64,000 nt of DNA from JAGWBJ01 sp034423015 (GTDB taxonomy: Bacteria; Chloroflexota; Dehalococcoidia; Lucifugimonadales; JAGWBF01): the NCBI GenBank assembly GCA_034423015.1, contig DAOUJG010000024.1, positions 10,143 through 74,142 on the forward strand. Direction: 5' to 3'. A program made the translations under genes and the position numbers. The first letter of the stretch is position 1, and each line of letters starts with the position of its first letter. The notes below the pieces were generated by a model that was given only the letters and a program-made list of their open reading frames with translations, was not told where the DNA came from and searched no databases. Below are positions 15,407 through 24,393 of this stretch, one piece after another.

Positions 15407-16138
15407 CTACTCGCCAGCAGCCCTGACCACGGGCTGGTACAGGCCGGACTCGACCTCTTTCGCAAGCTGTCGGAAGGTCTCCTCGGTCACCGGCACGAAC
15501 CGCAGGTAGTCCCCCGCCTCCACGATCACCGGCGGGTCCCGCCCCGTGTCGAATAGCCGCACAGGGGTGCGGCCGATGAGCTGCCACCCGCCGGGGCTCT
15601 CTATGGGGTACACCCCGGTCTGCTTCTCGGCGATCCCCACGGACCCGGCGGGAATAATGGTCCGGGGCGTCTGGAGGCGGGGAGTGGCTATCCGCTCGGA
15701 CATGCCGCCAAGGTAGGGGAAGCCGGGGGTGAAGCCCATCATGTAGATGAGATAGTCCGTCCCGGTGTGGATGCGGACCACCTCGTCCTGGGGAAGGCCG
15801 CAGTGCTGGGAGACGTGCTCCAGGTCGGGCCCGTACTCGCCCCCGTAGACCGTCGGTATCTCCACGACGGAGGGGGCCGAGGGGGCGGCTGCGGCTTGGG
15901 CCGCCTCCAGTGACTCCAGCCTGTCCACCAGGTCGGAGTAGGCGACGACCAGGGGGTTGTAGTAGACCAGGATCGCCCGGTAGGTGGGCACCAGCTCCAA
16001 GACGCCGGGCACGTCCTGAGCCTCGATGGCCACGTAGAAGGCGCGCACCCTGGAGCTGATGTCCGGGGATATGGCGTTGCCGAACTCGACGGAGAGGGCC
16101 CTGTCGCCTGCCGGCAGATAGGACGGTCGCTGGTACAT
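15407..16138 (-). CDS. pxpB: 5-oxoprolinase subunit PxpB (KipI/AHS1 family)
   Basis: A 243-residue subunit of PxpABC. Diagnostic: LPAGDRALSVEFGNAIS at the N-terminus, LVPTYRAILVYYNP near residue 48, YGGEYGPDLEHVSQHCGL near 98, YLIYMMGFTPGFPYLGGM near 130 and ESPGGWQLIGRTPVRLFD near 180. The start ATG at 16138 follows the pxpA stop by 23 bases. With PxpC it forms the allophanate-hydrolase-like pair; PxpA supplies the YcsF/LamB part. Confidence 0.94.
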   Translation of the reverse strand: MYQRPSYLPAGDRALSVEFGNAISPDISSRVRAFYVAIEAQDVPGVLELVPTYRAILVYYNPLVVAYSDLVDRLESLEAAQAAAAPSAPSVVEIPTVYGGEYGPDLEHVSQHCGLPQDEVVRIHTGTDYLIYMMGFTPGFPYLGGMSERIATPRLQTPRTIIPAGSVGIAEKQTGVYPIESPGGWQLIGRTPVRLFDTGRDPPVIVEAGDYLRFVPVTEETFRQLAKEVESGLYQPVVRAAGE

Positions 16139-16161
16139 CCGCGGGGCCGCCGGGTCCCGGG

Positions 16162-16926
16162 CTACACGAGCCTGCTCAGGGGAACGATCTCGACCCCCGC
16201 CGCTTCCAGGCCCGACTTCAGGGCCACGGCCATGTCCCTGGCCCCGGGAGTGTCGCCGTGGAGGCAGAAGGTGTCGGCCTTGACCTCGATCTCCTCGCCG
16301 TTGACGGCCGTCGCCGTGCCCTGGGTCACCATCCTGATGCTGCGCTCCACCACCTCGTCCAGGTCGTGGATGACCGAGCCGGGCTTGGAGCGGGCCACCA
16401 GCGTGCCGTCGGGGTTCAGGGCCCGGTCGGCGAAGGCCTCCTGGGCCACCCGCACGCCCATCTCCCTGGCCACCTCCGCCCAGGGGGTGCCGGCCAGCAC
16501 GACCAGCACGGTGTCCGGGTCCACCTCCAGCACCGCCTCGCAGATGGCCCTGGCCAGGTCGCCGCCGCCCGCGGCCATGTTGTACATGGCCCCGTGGGGC
16601 TTCACGTGCTGGAGCTTCTTGGCGCGGGTGAAGGCCGCCAGCGCACCCATCTGGTAGACCACGTCGTCCTTGGCCTCCTTGGGGGAGACGACCATGTTCC
16701 GCCGCCCGAACCCCTGCAAGTCCGGGAAGCTGGGATGGGCCCCCACGCCGACGCCGTTCTCCTCGGCCATCTCCACGGTCTTGCGCATCCACCCCGGGTC
16801 CCCGGCGTGGAAGCCGCAGGCCACGTTGGCCGAGGTGATGAACTTGATCACGTCCTCGTCGTAGCCCATCTTGTACATCCCGAAGCTCTCGCCCATGTCG
16901 CAGTTGAAATCGATCTTAGCGCCCAC
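16162..16926 (-). CDS. pxpA: 5-oxoprolinase subunit PxpA (LamB/YcsF family)
   Basis: A 254-residue LamB/YcsF protein. IDFNCDMGESFGMYKMG at the N-terminus, ITSANVACGFHAGDPGWM near 35, GAHPSFPDLQGFGRRNM near 65, VKPHGAMYN near 115 and FCLHGDTPGARDMA near 220 are family hallmarks. The start is GTG at 16926, with AGGAGG eight bases upstream; a frame reaching 17061 would add a non-conserved tail. It is the first gene of pxpABC. Repeat A (17025-17095) lies just upstream, so the operon promoter must be downstream of or within that repeat. Confidence 0.94.
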   Translation of the reverse strand: MGAKIDFNCDMGESFGMYKMGYDEDVIKFITSANVACGFHAGDPGWMRKTVEMAEENGVGVGAHPSFPDLQGFGRRNMVVSPKEAKDDVVYQMGALAAFTRAKKLQHVKPHGAMYNMAAGGGDLARAICEAVLEVDPDTVLVVLAGTPWAEVAREMGVRVAQEAFADRALNPDGTLVARSKPGSVIHDLDEVVERSIRMVTQGTATAVNGEEIEVKADTFCLHGDTPGARDMAVALKSGLEAAGVEIVPLSRLV

Positions 16927-17024
16927 TGCTATAGCCTCCTGAAGAACTCTGTTGTGTCTTTGGGACGGCCCCAAGTCCGGAGATATGACACCCGCCGTCC
17001 TTCCGGGCCCCTCCCCGATCGGGT

Positions 17025-17095
17025 AGGAAGGAGAATGTAGCCGAGGGACACCCTCAGACACCCGGCAGAGGGGCTAACGCCCCCCTGCACTCCCC
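17025..17095. repeat. Interspersed repeat A, second copy
   Basis: It matches 8521-8588: GAATGTAG...GAGGGACACCCTCAGAC, CCCGGCAGAGGGGCT, then CCCCCTGCACTCCCC. The hairpin halves are kept with a few substitutions. It lies upstream of pxpA, between divergent operons. Confidence 0.7.
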
Positions 17096-17224
17096 ACATT
17101 GCTCAGCGTGTCAGGCAGCGGGTTGTGCAGCCACCAAGATTATAGCGCATGCCTACCGTTCGTGCTATACTTGCGCCCATCATGCCGGGCCTGCGGACAG
17201 GACCGCGTCGGAAGCCCTGAACCG

Positions 17225-17491
17225 GTGACCTCCCAGATCCAAGAGGCCGTCGAACTGACGGTTGGCGGCTTGGCCACGGTCTTCGTACTCCTCATACTCC
17301 TGGTCGTCCTGTTGTTTCTCTTCCAGCGGCTGCTGGCCTGGGGACCGGTCAGCAGGCTGGTCTCCGAGCCCCCGGCCCCCGACTCCGACCCGGCCCAGCG
17401 GGACAGGGCCCTCGCCTCGGCCATCGGGGTTACCATTGCCCTGGCCGAGTCCGGAAGGGGCGGCCGGGCAGGAACGGCCGAGGAGGCCTAG
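17225..17491 (+). CDS. Na+-pump decarboxylase gamma-like subunit (OadG family)
   Basis: An 88-residue protein from a GTG at 17225 (a longer frame to 17099 has no hallmark). Residues about 7-35 form one membrane helix (ELTVGGLATVFVLLILLVVLL), followed by a polar Pro-rich segment and a short C-terminal helix, as in oxaloacetate or methylmalonyl-CoA decarboxylase gamma chains. It is followed ten bases later by the beta subunit, which supports the call in spite of low sequence conservation in this family. It anchors the biotin/carboxyltransferase part to the membrane; that alpha subunit is not in the window. Confidence 0.78.
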   Translation: MTSQIQEAVELTVGGLATVFVLLILLVVLLFLFQRLLAWGPVSRLVSEPPAPDSDPAQRDRALASAIGVTIALAESGRGGRAGTAEEA

Positions 17492-17500
17492 GCCCAGGCG

Positions 17501-18673
17501 GTGCCCGACCTCAACGATTACTTTCGGGAGACCGGCATCTACCACCTGGAGTGGGGCTCCCTCCTTCTGTTGGTGGTGGGCATCGGGTTCGTCCTCGTCG
17601 CGGTAGCCAAGAAGAAGGAGCCCTACGTCCTGCTGCCCATCGGGCTGGGCATCGTCCTGGGAAACCTTCCAGAGAACGCCCTCACGGAGCTGGCCACCGG
17701 CGACCCCCTGGACGCCGGCGCCATCCAGGAATCGGGCATCCTGGGCCTCACCTTCCACTTCGCCCTCTCCTTCTGGAACGTGCTGCCTCCGCTCATCTTC
17801 CTGGGCCTGGGCGCCATGACCGACTTCGGGCCCATCCTGGCCAACCCCAAGTCCCTGCTGCTGGGAGCGGCGGCGCAGATAGGCATCTTCGTGGCCTTCT
17901 GGGGGGCCCTGGGCCTCGACCTGGCGCCCGGCTTCGATTTTACCAACAAGGACGCTGCCGCCATCAGCATCATCGGCGGCGCGGACGGGCCGACCACCAT
18001 ATTCGCGTCGGCGGTGCTTGCACCGGACCTGCTGGGACGCACGGCGGTGGTGGCCTACTCCTACATGGCGGGCGTCGTGTTCATCCAACCGCCCATCATG
18101 CGTCTCCTCACCACCAGGGCCGAGAGGGAGATCGTGATGCGGTCCTCCAGGGAGGTCAGCCGCCTGGAGAAGCTGGTGTTTCCCGTGATGCTCATGGTGA
18201 TCGTGATCCTCCTGGTGCCCGAGGCCGCGCCCCTAATCGGCATGTTCGCCATAGGAAACCTCTTCGCCGAGAGCGGCGTGGTGCCGCGGCTCAGCCAGTC
18301 GGCATCCAACGAGGTGCTGAACGTGGTCACCATCTTCCTGATGATCGCCGTCGGGGCCCAACTTTCGGCGGACAAGGTACTGGAGCTGGAGACCCTGGCC
18401 ATCCTGGGCCTGGGCCTCGTGGCCTTCGCGTGCGGCACCACGGGAGGCCTGATCGCGGCCAAGGTCATGAACCTGGTGGTCAGGGACAAGGTGAACCCTC
18501 TCATCGGCTCGGCCGGCGTGTCGGCTGTGCCCATGGCGGCCCGGATCTCCCACATGGTGGGACAGGAGGCCAACCCCAACAACTTCCTGCTGCCCCACGC
18601 CATGGGCCCCAACGTCGCCGGCGTGATCGGCTCCGCCGTCGTGGCGGGGGTGTTCATCTCGCTCCTGAGCTAG
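17501..18673 (+). CDS. Na+-translocating decarboxylase beta subunit (OadB/MmdB/GcdB)
   Basis: A 390-residue polytopic membrane protein with roughly nine to eleven helices. It decarboxylates carboxybiotin and exports Na+. Key region IIGGADGPTTIFASA (near residue 153) contains the conserved Asp of the family; SQSASNEVLNVVTIFL, IGSAGVSAVPMAARISH and PNNFLLPHAMGPNVAGVIGSA are typical. Start GTG at 17501. The cognate alpha chain (oxaloacetate, methylmalonyl-CoA or glutaconyl-CoA specific) is elsewhere, so substrate is undecided; beta chains are near-identical across the three. Confidence 0.93.
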   Translation: MPDLNDYFRETGIYHLEWGSLLLLVVGIGFVLVAVAKKKEPYVLLPIGLGIVLGNLPENALTELATGDPLDAGAIQESGILGLTFHFALSFWNVLPPLIFLGLGAMTDFGPILANPKSLLLGAAAQIGIFVAFWGALGLDLAPGFDFTNKDAAAISIIGGADGPTTIFASAVLAPDLLGRTAVVAYSYMAGVVFIQPPIMRLLTTRAEREIVMRSSREVSRLEKLVFPVMLMVIVILLVPEAAPLIGMFAIGNLFAESGVVPRLSQSASNEVLNVVTIFLMIAVGAQLSADKVLELETLAILGLGLVAFACGTTGGLIAAKVMNLVVRDKVNPLIGSAGVSAVPMAARISHMVGQEANPNNFLLPHAMGPNVAGVIGSAVVAGVFISLLS

Positions 18674-19033
18674 GGGTATACCGGTCCTACCCGGACCTGA
18701 GGGGCAGAAACCGATACATGTGTCTCGTGGCGAAGATGGGATCTTCGGTGAGAGGCGCAACAGCCCCTTCTCGGAATCGATCGGTCCTCTATGTTGGTCA
18801 TGTGCCAGAGCGTCGTATAAGATGGCCACCGCTCGTTGGTGTAGCCACAATACCGTTGACAAACTCCCACTACTGAGAGCAAAAGTCACTCTTGTAACAG
18901 AGCCCTCTTTGGTTCCGTTTGTCTGTAGCATTTGACGCACCCCTGGGGATGCCCGGGAGGGGGCTACGCTAGAGGCAAACGGAACTCCGTGGGGAGTTGC
19001 CGTTACGATCTTAGGAGAGTCGGAGGAGGCAGA
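18674..19033. other. Gap without a recognisable gene
   Basis: Base composition shifts from GC-rich to more balanced across this stretch, marking the left edge of the accessory island. It contains GTTCCGTTTG (18912-18921) and its inverted copy CAAACGGAAC (18976-18985). GGAGGAGG at the right end is the ribosome site of the next gene. No convincing reading frame in either direction. Confidence 0.6.
18912..18985. repeat. Inverted repeat GTTCCGTTTG ... CAAACGGAAC (54-bp interior)
   Basis: Perfect 10-bp arms separated by 54 bases. The identical arm is the core of the perfect inverted repeat at 21985-22017, so the two copies bracket the 3-kb accessory island. Confidence 0.6.
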
Positions 19034-19741
19034 ATGAAGCGTAATGATTGTGAACATCAGGAAGCCCGTTGTCAGATGCCGAGAGGACATGGCGACGACG
19101 TGAAGTGTCGATTTGTCTGCGACGACTGTAGTGAGGAGTTTGTGTCGGACGACCGTTGCATCCGTGAAATCGTTTTGTCAATGGACATATCTATGCCTGC
19201 TTCAGCTGGGGAATTCAATCCTTCAGTTGCGGTGTCGAAAGGAGCATCGCAACTTGTCGGCGAGATAATCATGGAATACGCACTAGCGGAGCACACTTTG
19301 CGAGAGACGCTGAAACAGTTGCCCAAGCACCGCGACCGGAGCTTTATGTCGGAAGACCTAAAGCGACTTGAAAAGTGGTTGCCGGAAATCCTCGAACAGT
19401 CTACTGGAGGAGAGTGGAAAACAGCCTTCGACAAGTGCGTGAAGGAACTGCGAAGCGCCTTTGATGCTGTGCAACCTAAAAGACACACGTTGGCACATGG
19501 ACAACTACATGTCCATGTGTCAGAAACCACTAAAATCGGCGTATCTGGAGAGGAAGATTCGCCTAGTGAACCAGGAGAGGGTTGGTATACAATGCGACGT
19601 CTGCACCAAGACGAAGCGCCTCAACAGGTGGAAGTGGTTCTCAGTGAGTCGGAACTCTCGAAGGTGTTGACCGAGGCGATAGAACTTCGTAACCAAGTAG
19701 GCGTTCTTCAGAAGTTGGCAGGATTTCAACGGACCGACTAA
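19034..19741 (+). CDS. Unknown protein, N-terminal Cys cluster and HEPN-like R-x4-H motif
   Basis: A 235-residue protein from an ATG with GGAGGAGG five bases upstream. Residues 1-32 hold Cys6, 13, 25, 29 and 32 (CRFVCDDC), a possible zinc site. The middle (about 70-155) is helical and ends KRHTLAHGQLHVHV, with Arg150-x4-His155 in the R-x4-6-H arrangement of HEPN ribonucleases. A Glu-rich C-terminus follows. Codon and base use are clearly less GC-rich than neighbours, suggesting transfer. It converges with another HEPN-like gene 56 bases away. HEPN assignment is by motif and helical character only; alternatives include an unrelated phage-defence or phage-derived protein. Confidence 0.6.
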   Translation: MKRNDCEHQEARCQMPRGHGDDVKCRFVCDDCSEEFVSDDRCIREIVLSMDISMPASAGEFNPSVAVSKGASQLVGEIIMEYALAEHTLRETLKQLPKHRDRSFMSEDLKRLEKWLPEILEQSTGGEWKTAFDKCVKELRSAFDAVQPKRHTLAHGQLHVHVSETTKIGVSGEEDSPSEPGEGWYTMRRLHQDEAPQQVEVVLSESELSKVLTEAIELRNQVGVLQKLAGFQRTD

Positions 19742-19797
19742 ACCCGAATCCACCGAAGGGACGGGGCCGTGCGCCGCGATTTTTGTCTCCAGGGTTA

Positions 19798-20397
19798 CTA
19801 TACCCCGCTTTCCTCCTCAGATTGCTCACTCCAATCAATCCCATACTCTTCCTTAACCGCCTTAATCTTGTTATGCAGGATCGAAATGAGTGACCTGAGA
19901 AGAGGAGCCCTATAGACAACTTTGCATCTCAGAGAATGGGGGTTCTCCATTGAATATCTATTGTTCACAAACGGCCTCGGAATCTCCTCAAGAGCTTCCT
20001 TGAAAAATCGGCCCTGGGACACGTCCAGCATGACCCCCTGAATCTCTTCAAGAATCTCATGGGAACATCCGATAACGTCAAGAGCCTCTCTTGTATCAGG
20101 AGCTAGCTTCTCATACAACTTCGCAAGATCGTGTTTACGAGGAACACGCTTAGGAGAATTGTCTAAGGCCCAAAGCGACTTCACTGCAATCTCGAAGGCA
20201 TAGCTACTTATGACTGCCTGTACATTAAGCAACGTGACCTCTTCATCTTTGCCGCGTGTTTCTAAAGCATCTATTCTGCCTTGTAGATTCTCTAACAAGT
20301 CACAGTAGACTGCTATCTCATTTATTGCTCTGTCTGACGCCCAATTCTCATTCCCAAATATCAACCGCTCAATTGGTATCCATCCGGGCTCTTCCAT
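19798..20397 (-). CDS. HEPN-domain-like protein of unknown function
   Basis: About 199 residues from the ATG at 20397; an ATG at 20490 is an alternative giving 230. Segments resembling HEPN proteins are SSYAFEIAVKSLWAL near 65-79, KRVPRKHDLAKLYEKL near 83-98 and IPRPFVNNRYSMEN near 139-152, the last close to the familiar F-x-x-x-R-Y-x-x-E signature. HEPN proteins are often RNases in toxin-antitoxin or phage-defence systems, but many are catalytically silent. AT-rich relative to the chromosome, convergent with the gene at 19034-19741. No nucleotidyltransferase (MNT) partner is seen. Confidence 0.62.
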   Translation of the reverse strand: MEEPGWIPIERLIFGNENWASDRAINEIAVYCDLLENLQGRIDALETRGKDEEVTLLNVQAVISSYAFEIAVKSLWALDNSPKRVPRKHDLAKLYEKLAPDTREALDVIGCSHEILEEIQGVMLDVSQGRFFKEALEEIPRPFVNNRYSMENPHSLRCKVVYRAPLLRSLISILHNKIKAVKEEYGIDWSEQSEEESGV

Positions 20398-20709
20398 CCT
20401 CCCTACTCCTTCTCCAGAATGAACAACCCCTCCGAGAGGATCCTCCTTCTCTGGGGTCGGTTTCTTGGTTTCAAAACCATTATCCCACATTCAGAGGAGC
20501 ACCCTTTCACGCTCTCAGTACACCCTTAATCCCCACTCCTTCGGTGGATTCAGGCTAAACCATCCTGACCCTTGCCCGCTTGGATGGTGTGACTAGCGGC
20601 TGCTGGGAGGGCGGGGGCGACGGCGGAGCCGGATTAGGATGCCAAAGCCCGTCTATCCAAAGGTCGGGCGGAAGTCCAGAAGGAAACAGTCAGCGCCTCC
20701 CCCCACGCG

Positions 20710-20988
20710 TCAGGCAACGTGTCGCTCCCGTTCCCGCGCCGGTGGCACGATCCCCGCGAGGATGTCCACGATGGCCACTAGGTCGACGTTGCGTCCCGCC
20801 AAGTCCGATGGGTAGGTCCTGATAAACGACGCCAGGTTCTTCTCGGTGATGTGCCATGCGCCCTTGCCGGTGAGGACGGTAATTGTACCAATGGCTAGGG
20901 CTAGGGCCCGGTACGGTAGCGGGCGTAATTGTGTCTGGCGGATTCCGCCGGTGGGGATGCGCCGAAGGCCTCGACGAAACCCCGCCGC
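20710..20988 (-). pseudogene. Gene remnant, no start codon
   Basis: An uninterrupted minus-strand frame of 92 sense codons ends at TGA 20710-20712 but has no ATG, GTG or TTG in a sensible place. The 3' half reads like real protein (GKGAWHITEKNLASFIRTYP, then SDLAGRNVDLVAIVDILAG), with a possible helical DNA-binding segment. The 5' half is Arg/Pro-rich and noise-like. Most likely the tail of a decayed gene within the accessory island. No family recognised. Confidence 0.35.
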
Positions 20989-21307
20989 CTAGTATCCTCG
21001 GGTCTGCCGGAATCCTGTCGCCGCGGCCAAGACCATCCAGTCATGATTCGTAACCGGGGCTGACGGATTTCCCGCCCTGGGCCGCTCAATGTTCGTTATG
21101 GCAAGCAAGAGCTGCGCCCTGGTGGACCACGTCGGCGAGGCCTGCGCCCTGGTCCACGTCGCCGGCGAGCTCCCCGGAGGCCTGCGCCGGCGAGCCGGTC
21201 CAGGGCCTCGACGTGGTCAATGGACCTTGTCCGGCCTACGGCCGTGCAGCTCCGGCGTGCTCCTGGGCAGCAACGCCTGGGATGGGCAGCGACCGTAACG
21301 CGAGGCG
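20989..21307. other. GC-rich gap with short degenerate repeats
   Basis: It contains near-repeats CTGCGCCCTGG...CCACGTC at about 21113 and 21145, and a GGTCCACGTCGCCGGCG string that recurs at about 22118. CCTACGGCCGTGC (about 21235) recurs at about 22059. No gene is visible. The shared strings suggest the two sides of the lipoprotein gene were once one repeat or were duplicated. Confidence 0.45.
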
Positions 21308-21868
21308 CTACCGAGCAGGGTCGTCCACTGCCAGATCGGTCGTTATGATGGCGAATATCCCCTCTGCATCGCGCACCGGCACCGAGCGAGTGACCATCCA
21401 GATCTCCCCACCGCCCGCGTCGAAGTAGGGCTCCGTCCAGACGCTCGCGTTCTCCGCAAGGGGAACTGCAAACCACTCCTGCGCCTCAATGTCATAGGAG
21501 GGTTCGGCAAGGTCGAGGCTGGCGTAGCCGTCGGCCGTGCGATAGACGTATGGGCTGGCGATGACGGCGCCGGAAGGGTCCAGCAGCGCGGCAGCACTGC
21601 CAAAGAATGCCGGGTGGGCCTCCAGGTAGGTCTGTAGGCGTTCCGTGTACACAGCCGCATCGGTTGGCCGGTTCTCTACCAAGTCTGTCGCCAGGACATC
21701 AAGGGCGGCGACCACGTCGGCCCGCTCATCCTCTTGGTCGGAAGCGTCGTCGCTACAGCCCTGAGCAGCCACGAGGGCGAGGATGGTGAGAAACAGGACC
21801 AGCGCAGCAAGGTGTAAACGGCCCTTGAGTCCACCGTCGCCTCTGCGTCCCGAGCAGGTTTGCCACAT
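21308..21868 (-). CDS. Membrane-anchored protein with a single Cache/PDC sensor domain
   Basis: About 186 residues from the ATG at 21868 (GGGAA five bases upstream; 21910 is an alternative). A hydrophobic segment (HLAALVLFLTILALVAAQGC) is a signal peptide or membrane anchor, with a Cys that could be lipidated though the lipobox is weak. The rest matches a Cache (PDC) ligand-binding domain: AALLDPSGAVIASPYVY, SYDIEAQEWFAVPL, SVWTEPYFDAGGGEIWMVTR and AIITTDLAVDD. Such domains normally precede a histidine kinase, methyl-accepting or cyclase output; here the protein stops right after the sensor. It could bind a small ligand outside the cell and pass it to a partner, or be a truncated receptor. 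Confidence 0.72.
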   Translation of the reverse strand: MWQTCSGRRGDGGLKGRLHLAALVLFLTILALVAAQGCSDDASDQEDERADVVAALDVLATDLVENRPTDAAVYTERLQTYLEAHPAFFGSAAALLDPSGAVIASPYVYRTADGYASLDLAEPSYDIEAQEWFAVPLAENASVWTEPYFDAGGGEIWMVTRSVPVRDAEGIFAIITTDLAVDDPAR

Positions 21869-21984
21869 GAAAATTCCCGCAGAAGAAGCCTTCTCCATTG
21901 CATCGTCCATTTCCCCATTTTACCCCGATTAGGGGGCTTCTTACAGATGCCCGGCCCTTGACAACGGCGGGCTAGTATTGGTTC

Positions 21985-22017
21985 AAACGGTTCCGTTTGC
22001 GGCAAACGGAACCGTTT
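21985..22017. repeat. Perfect 15-bp inverted repeat, 3-base loop
   Basis: AAACGGTTCCGTTTG, loop CGG, CAAACGGAACCGTTT. It contains the same arm as 18912-18985 and marks the right edge of the AT-richer island. It could be a strong terminator for the lipoprotein strand, a recombination site or a protein-binding site; there is no T-tract. Confidence 0.65.
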
Positions 22018-22454
22018 CGAGCCCTGCGCCCCTGCTCGAACGGGCCCTTATCCGACCTACGGCCGTGCGGGTGTTCTTGGGGGAACTCTTCCGGCGACTC
22101 GGAGCTGTTGCCCTTGGTCCACGTCGCCGGCGCTGGTCCAAGGCCCTCCACCCCGAGGCCCCCCGAACCGCCCCCCCGGTTCACTTTCCCACACCCTCGC
22201 CTGTGCCTAAATGAGGCCGGGAGGGGTTTCCCGTGGAAACGGTCGGGGTGTTCACTTCCCATGCAGGTCCTGGAAGCTCCTACTTCGCCGGCGGGAGATC
22301 GAAGCCGGGGCCGGGGTGCCCCTAGGTTGTGCTGCGGTTTCGGGAAGGCTATACTAGGCGGGCGGAGGAATCCGCCGGGTAACTGTACCTAAGATTGGCG
22401 CCCCTTTGGGGATGTAGAGGGGGAGAGCGCCTGCATTGTTGTAAGGCGCTATGC
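22018..22454. other. Gap before mtnA with no recognisable gene
   Basis: GC-rich, with degenerate strings shared with 21100-21290 (CCTACGGCCGTGC, GGTCCACGTCGCCGGCG). AGGCTATACT near 22345 could hold a -10 for the SAM gene block, but no matching -35 is clear. No SAM or SAH riboswitch fold could be recognised by eye. Confidence 0.5.
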
Positions 22455-23510
<1,056 letters not shown>

Positions 23511-23516
23511 GGGGCG

Positions 23517-24380
23517 GTGGCCGAGGCACGGATAGCCGTCATCGGCGGAAGCGGCGTCTACGAGATGGATGGCCTGAGCGGGGTGCGGGAGGTCCGCGTG
23601 GACACGCCCTTCGGGCCGACCAGCGACGCGGTGGTCCTGGGAGACCTGGACGGGACTGCCATGGCCTTCCTGCCGCGCCACGGCCGCGGGCACCGCATCA
23701 GCCCGACCCGGATACCCGTCCGGGCCAATATCTACGCCCTGAAGACCCTGGGCGTCGAGCGGGTCATCTCCGTCAGCGCCGTGGGGAGCCTGAAGGAGGA
23801 GGTGAGGCCCCTGGACCTGCTGGTCCCGGACCAGCTCATCGACCGGACCAGGCAGCGGGCCGGGACCTTCTTCGACGGCGACATAGTGGCCCACATCGCC
23901 TTCGCCGACCCCTTCTGCGCGGACCTGAGCGCGCGGCTCCTTCGGGGGATACAGGCCAACGGCGCCTCCGTCCATCCGGGTGGCACCTACGTGGTCATGG
24001 AGGGGCCCGCCTTCTCGACCCGCGCCGAGTCGGCCATGTACCGCTCGTGGGGCGCCGACGTGATCGGAATGACCGCCCTCCCCGAGGCCAAGCTGGCCCG
24101 GGAGGCGGAGATGTGCTACGCGACCCTGGCCTGCGTAACAGACTACGACTGCTGGCACGAGTCGGGCGAGGACGTGACCGTCGAGATGGTCGTGGCGAAC
24201 CTCAAGCGCAACGCCGCCACGTCCAAGGACGTGCTGCGCAGGACGGTCCCGGGGGTCCCCGAGACGCGGAGCTGCCCTTGCGCCCGGGCCCTCCAGGACT
24301 CTATCATCACCTCCGGGGAGACCGTCCCGCCGGAGGTCGTAGAGAAGATGCGGCCCATAACCGGGAAATACCTGAATTAA
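23517..24380 (+). CDS. mtnP: S-methyl-5'-thioadenosine phosphorylase
   Basis: A 287-residue purine-nucleoside-phosphorylase-family enzyme that splits methylthioadenosine, the by-product of SpeE in this same block, into adenine and methylthioribose 1-phosphate, the MtnA substrate. Motifs: IAVIGGSGVYEMDGL, phosphate-binding LPRHGRGHRISPTRIPVRAN near residue 52, VSAVGSLKEEVRPLDLLVPD near 82, VVMEGPAFSTRAES near 160 and IGMTALPEAKLAREAEMCYA near 183, whose Met-Thr pair fits MTA rather than inosine phosphorylases. GTG start at 23517, six bases after mtnA. Confidence 0.94.
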   Translation: MAEARIAVIGGSGVYEMDGLSGVREVRVDTPFGPTSDAVVLGDLDGTAMAFLPRHGRGHRISPTRIPVRANIYALKTLGVERVISVSAVGSLKEEVRPLDLLVPDQLIDRTRQRAGTFFDGDIVAHIAFADPFCADLSARLLRGIQANGASVHPGGTYVVMEGPAFSTRAESAMYRSWGADVIGMTALPEAKLAREAEMCYATLACVTDYDCWHESGEDVTVEMVVANLKRNAATSKDVLRRTVPGVPETRSCPCARALQDSIITSGETVPPEVVEKMRPITGKYLN

Positions 24381-24393
24381 GGAGCGCGCCATC

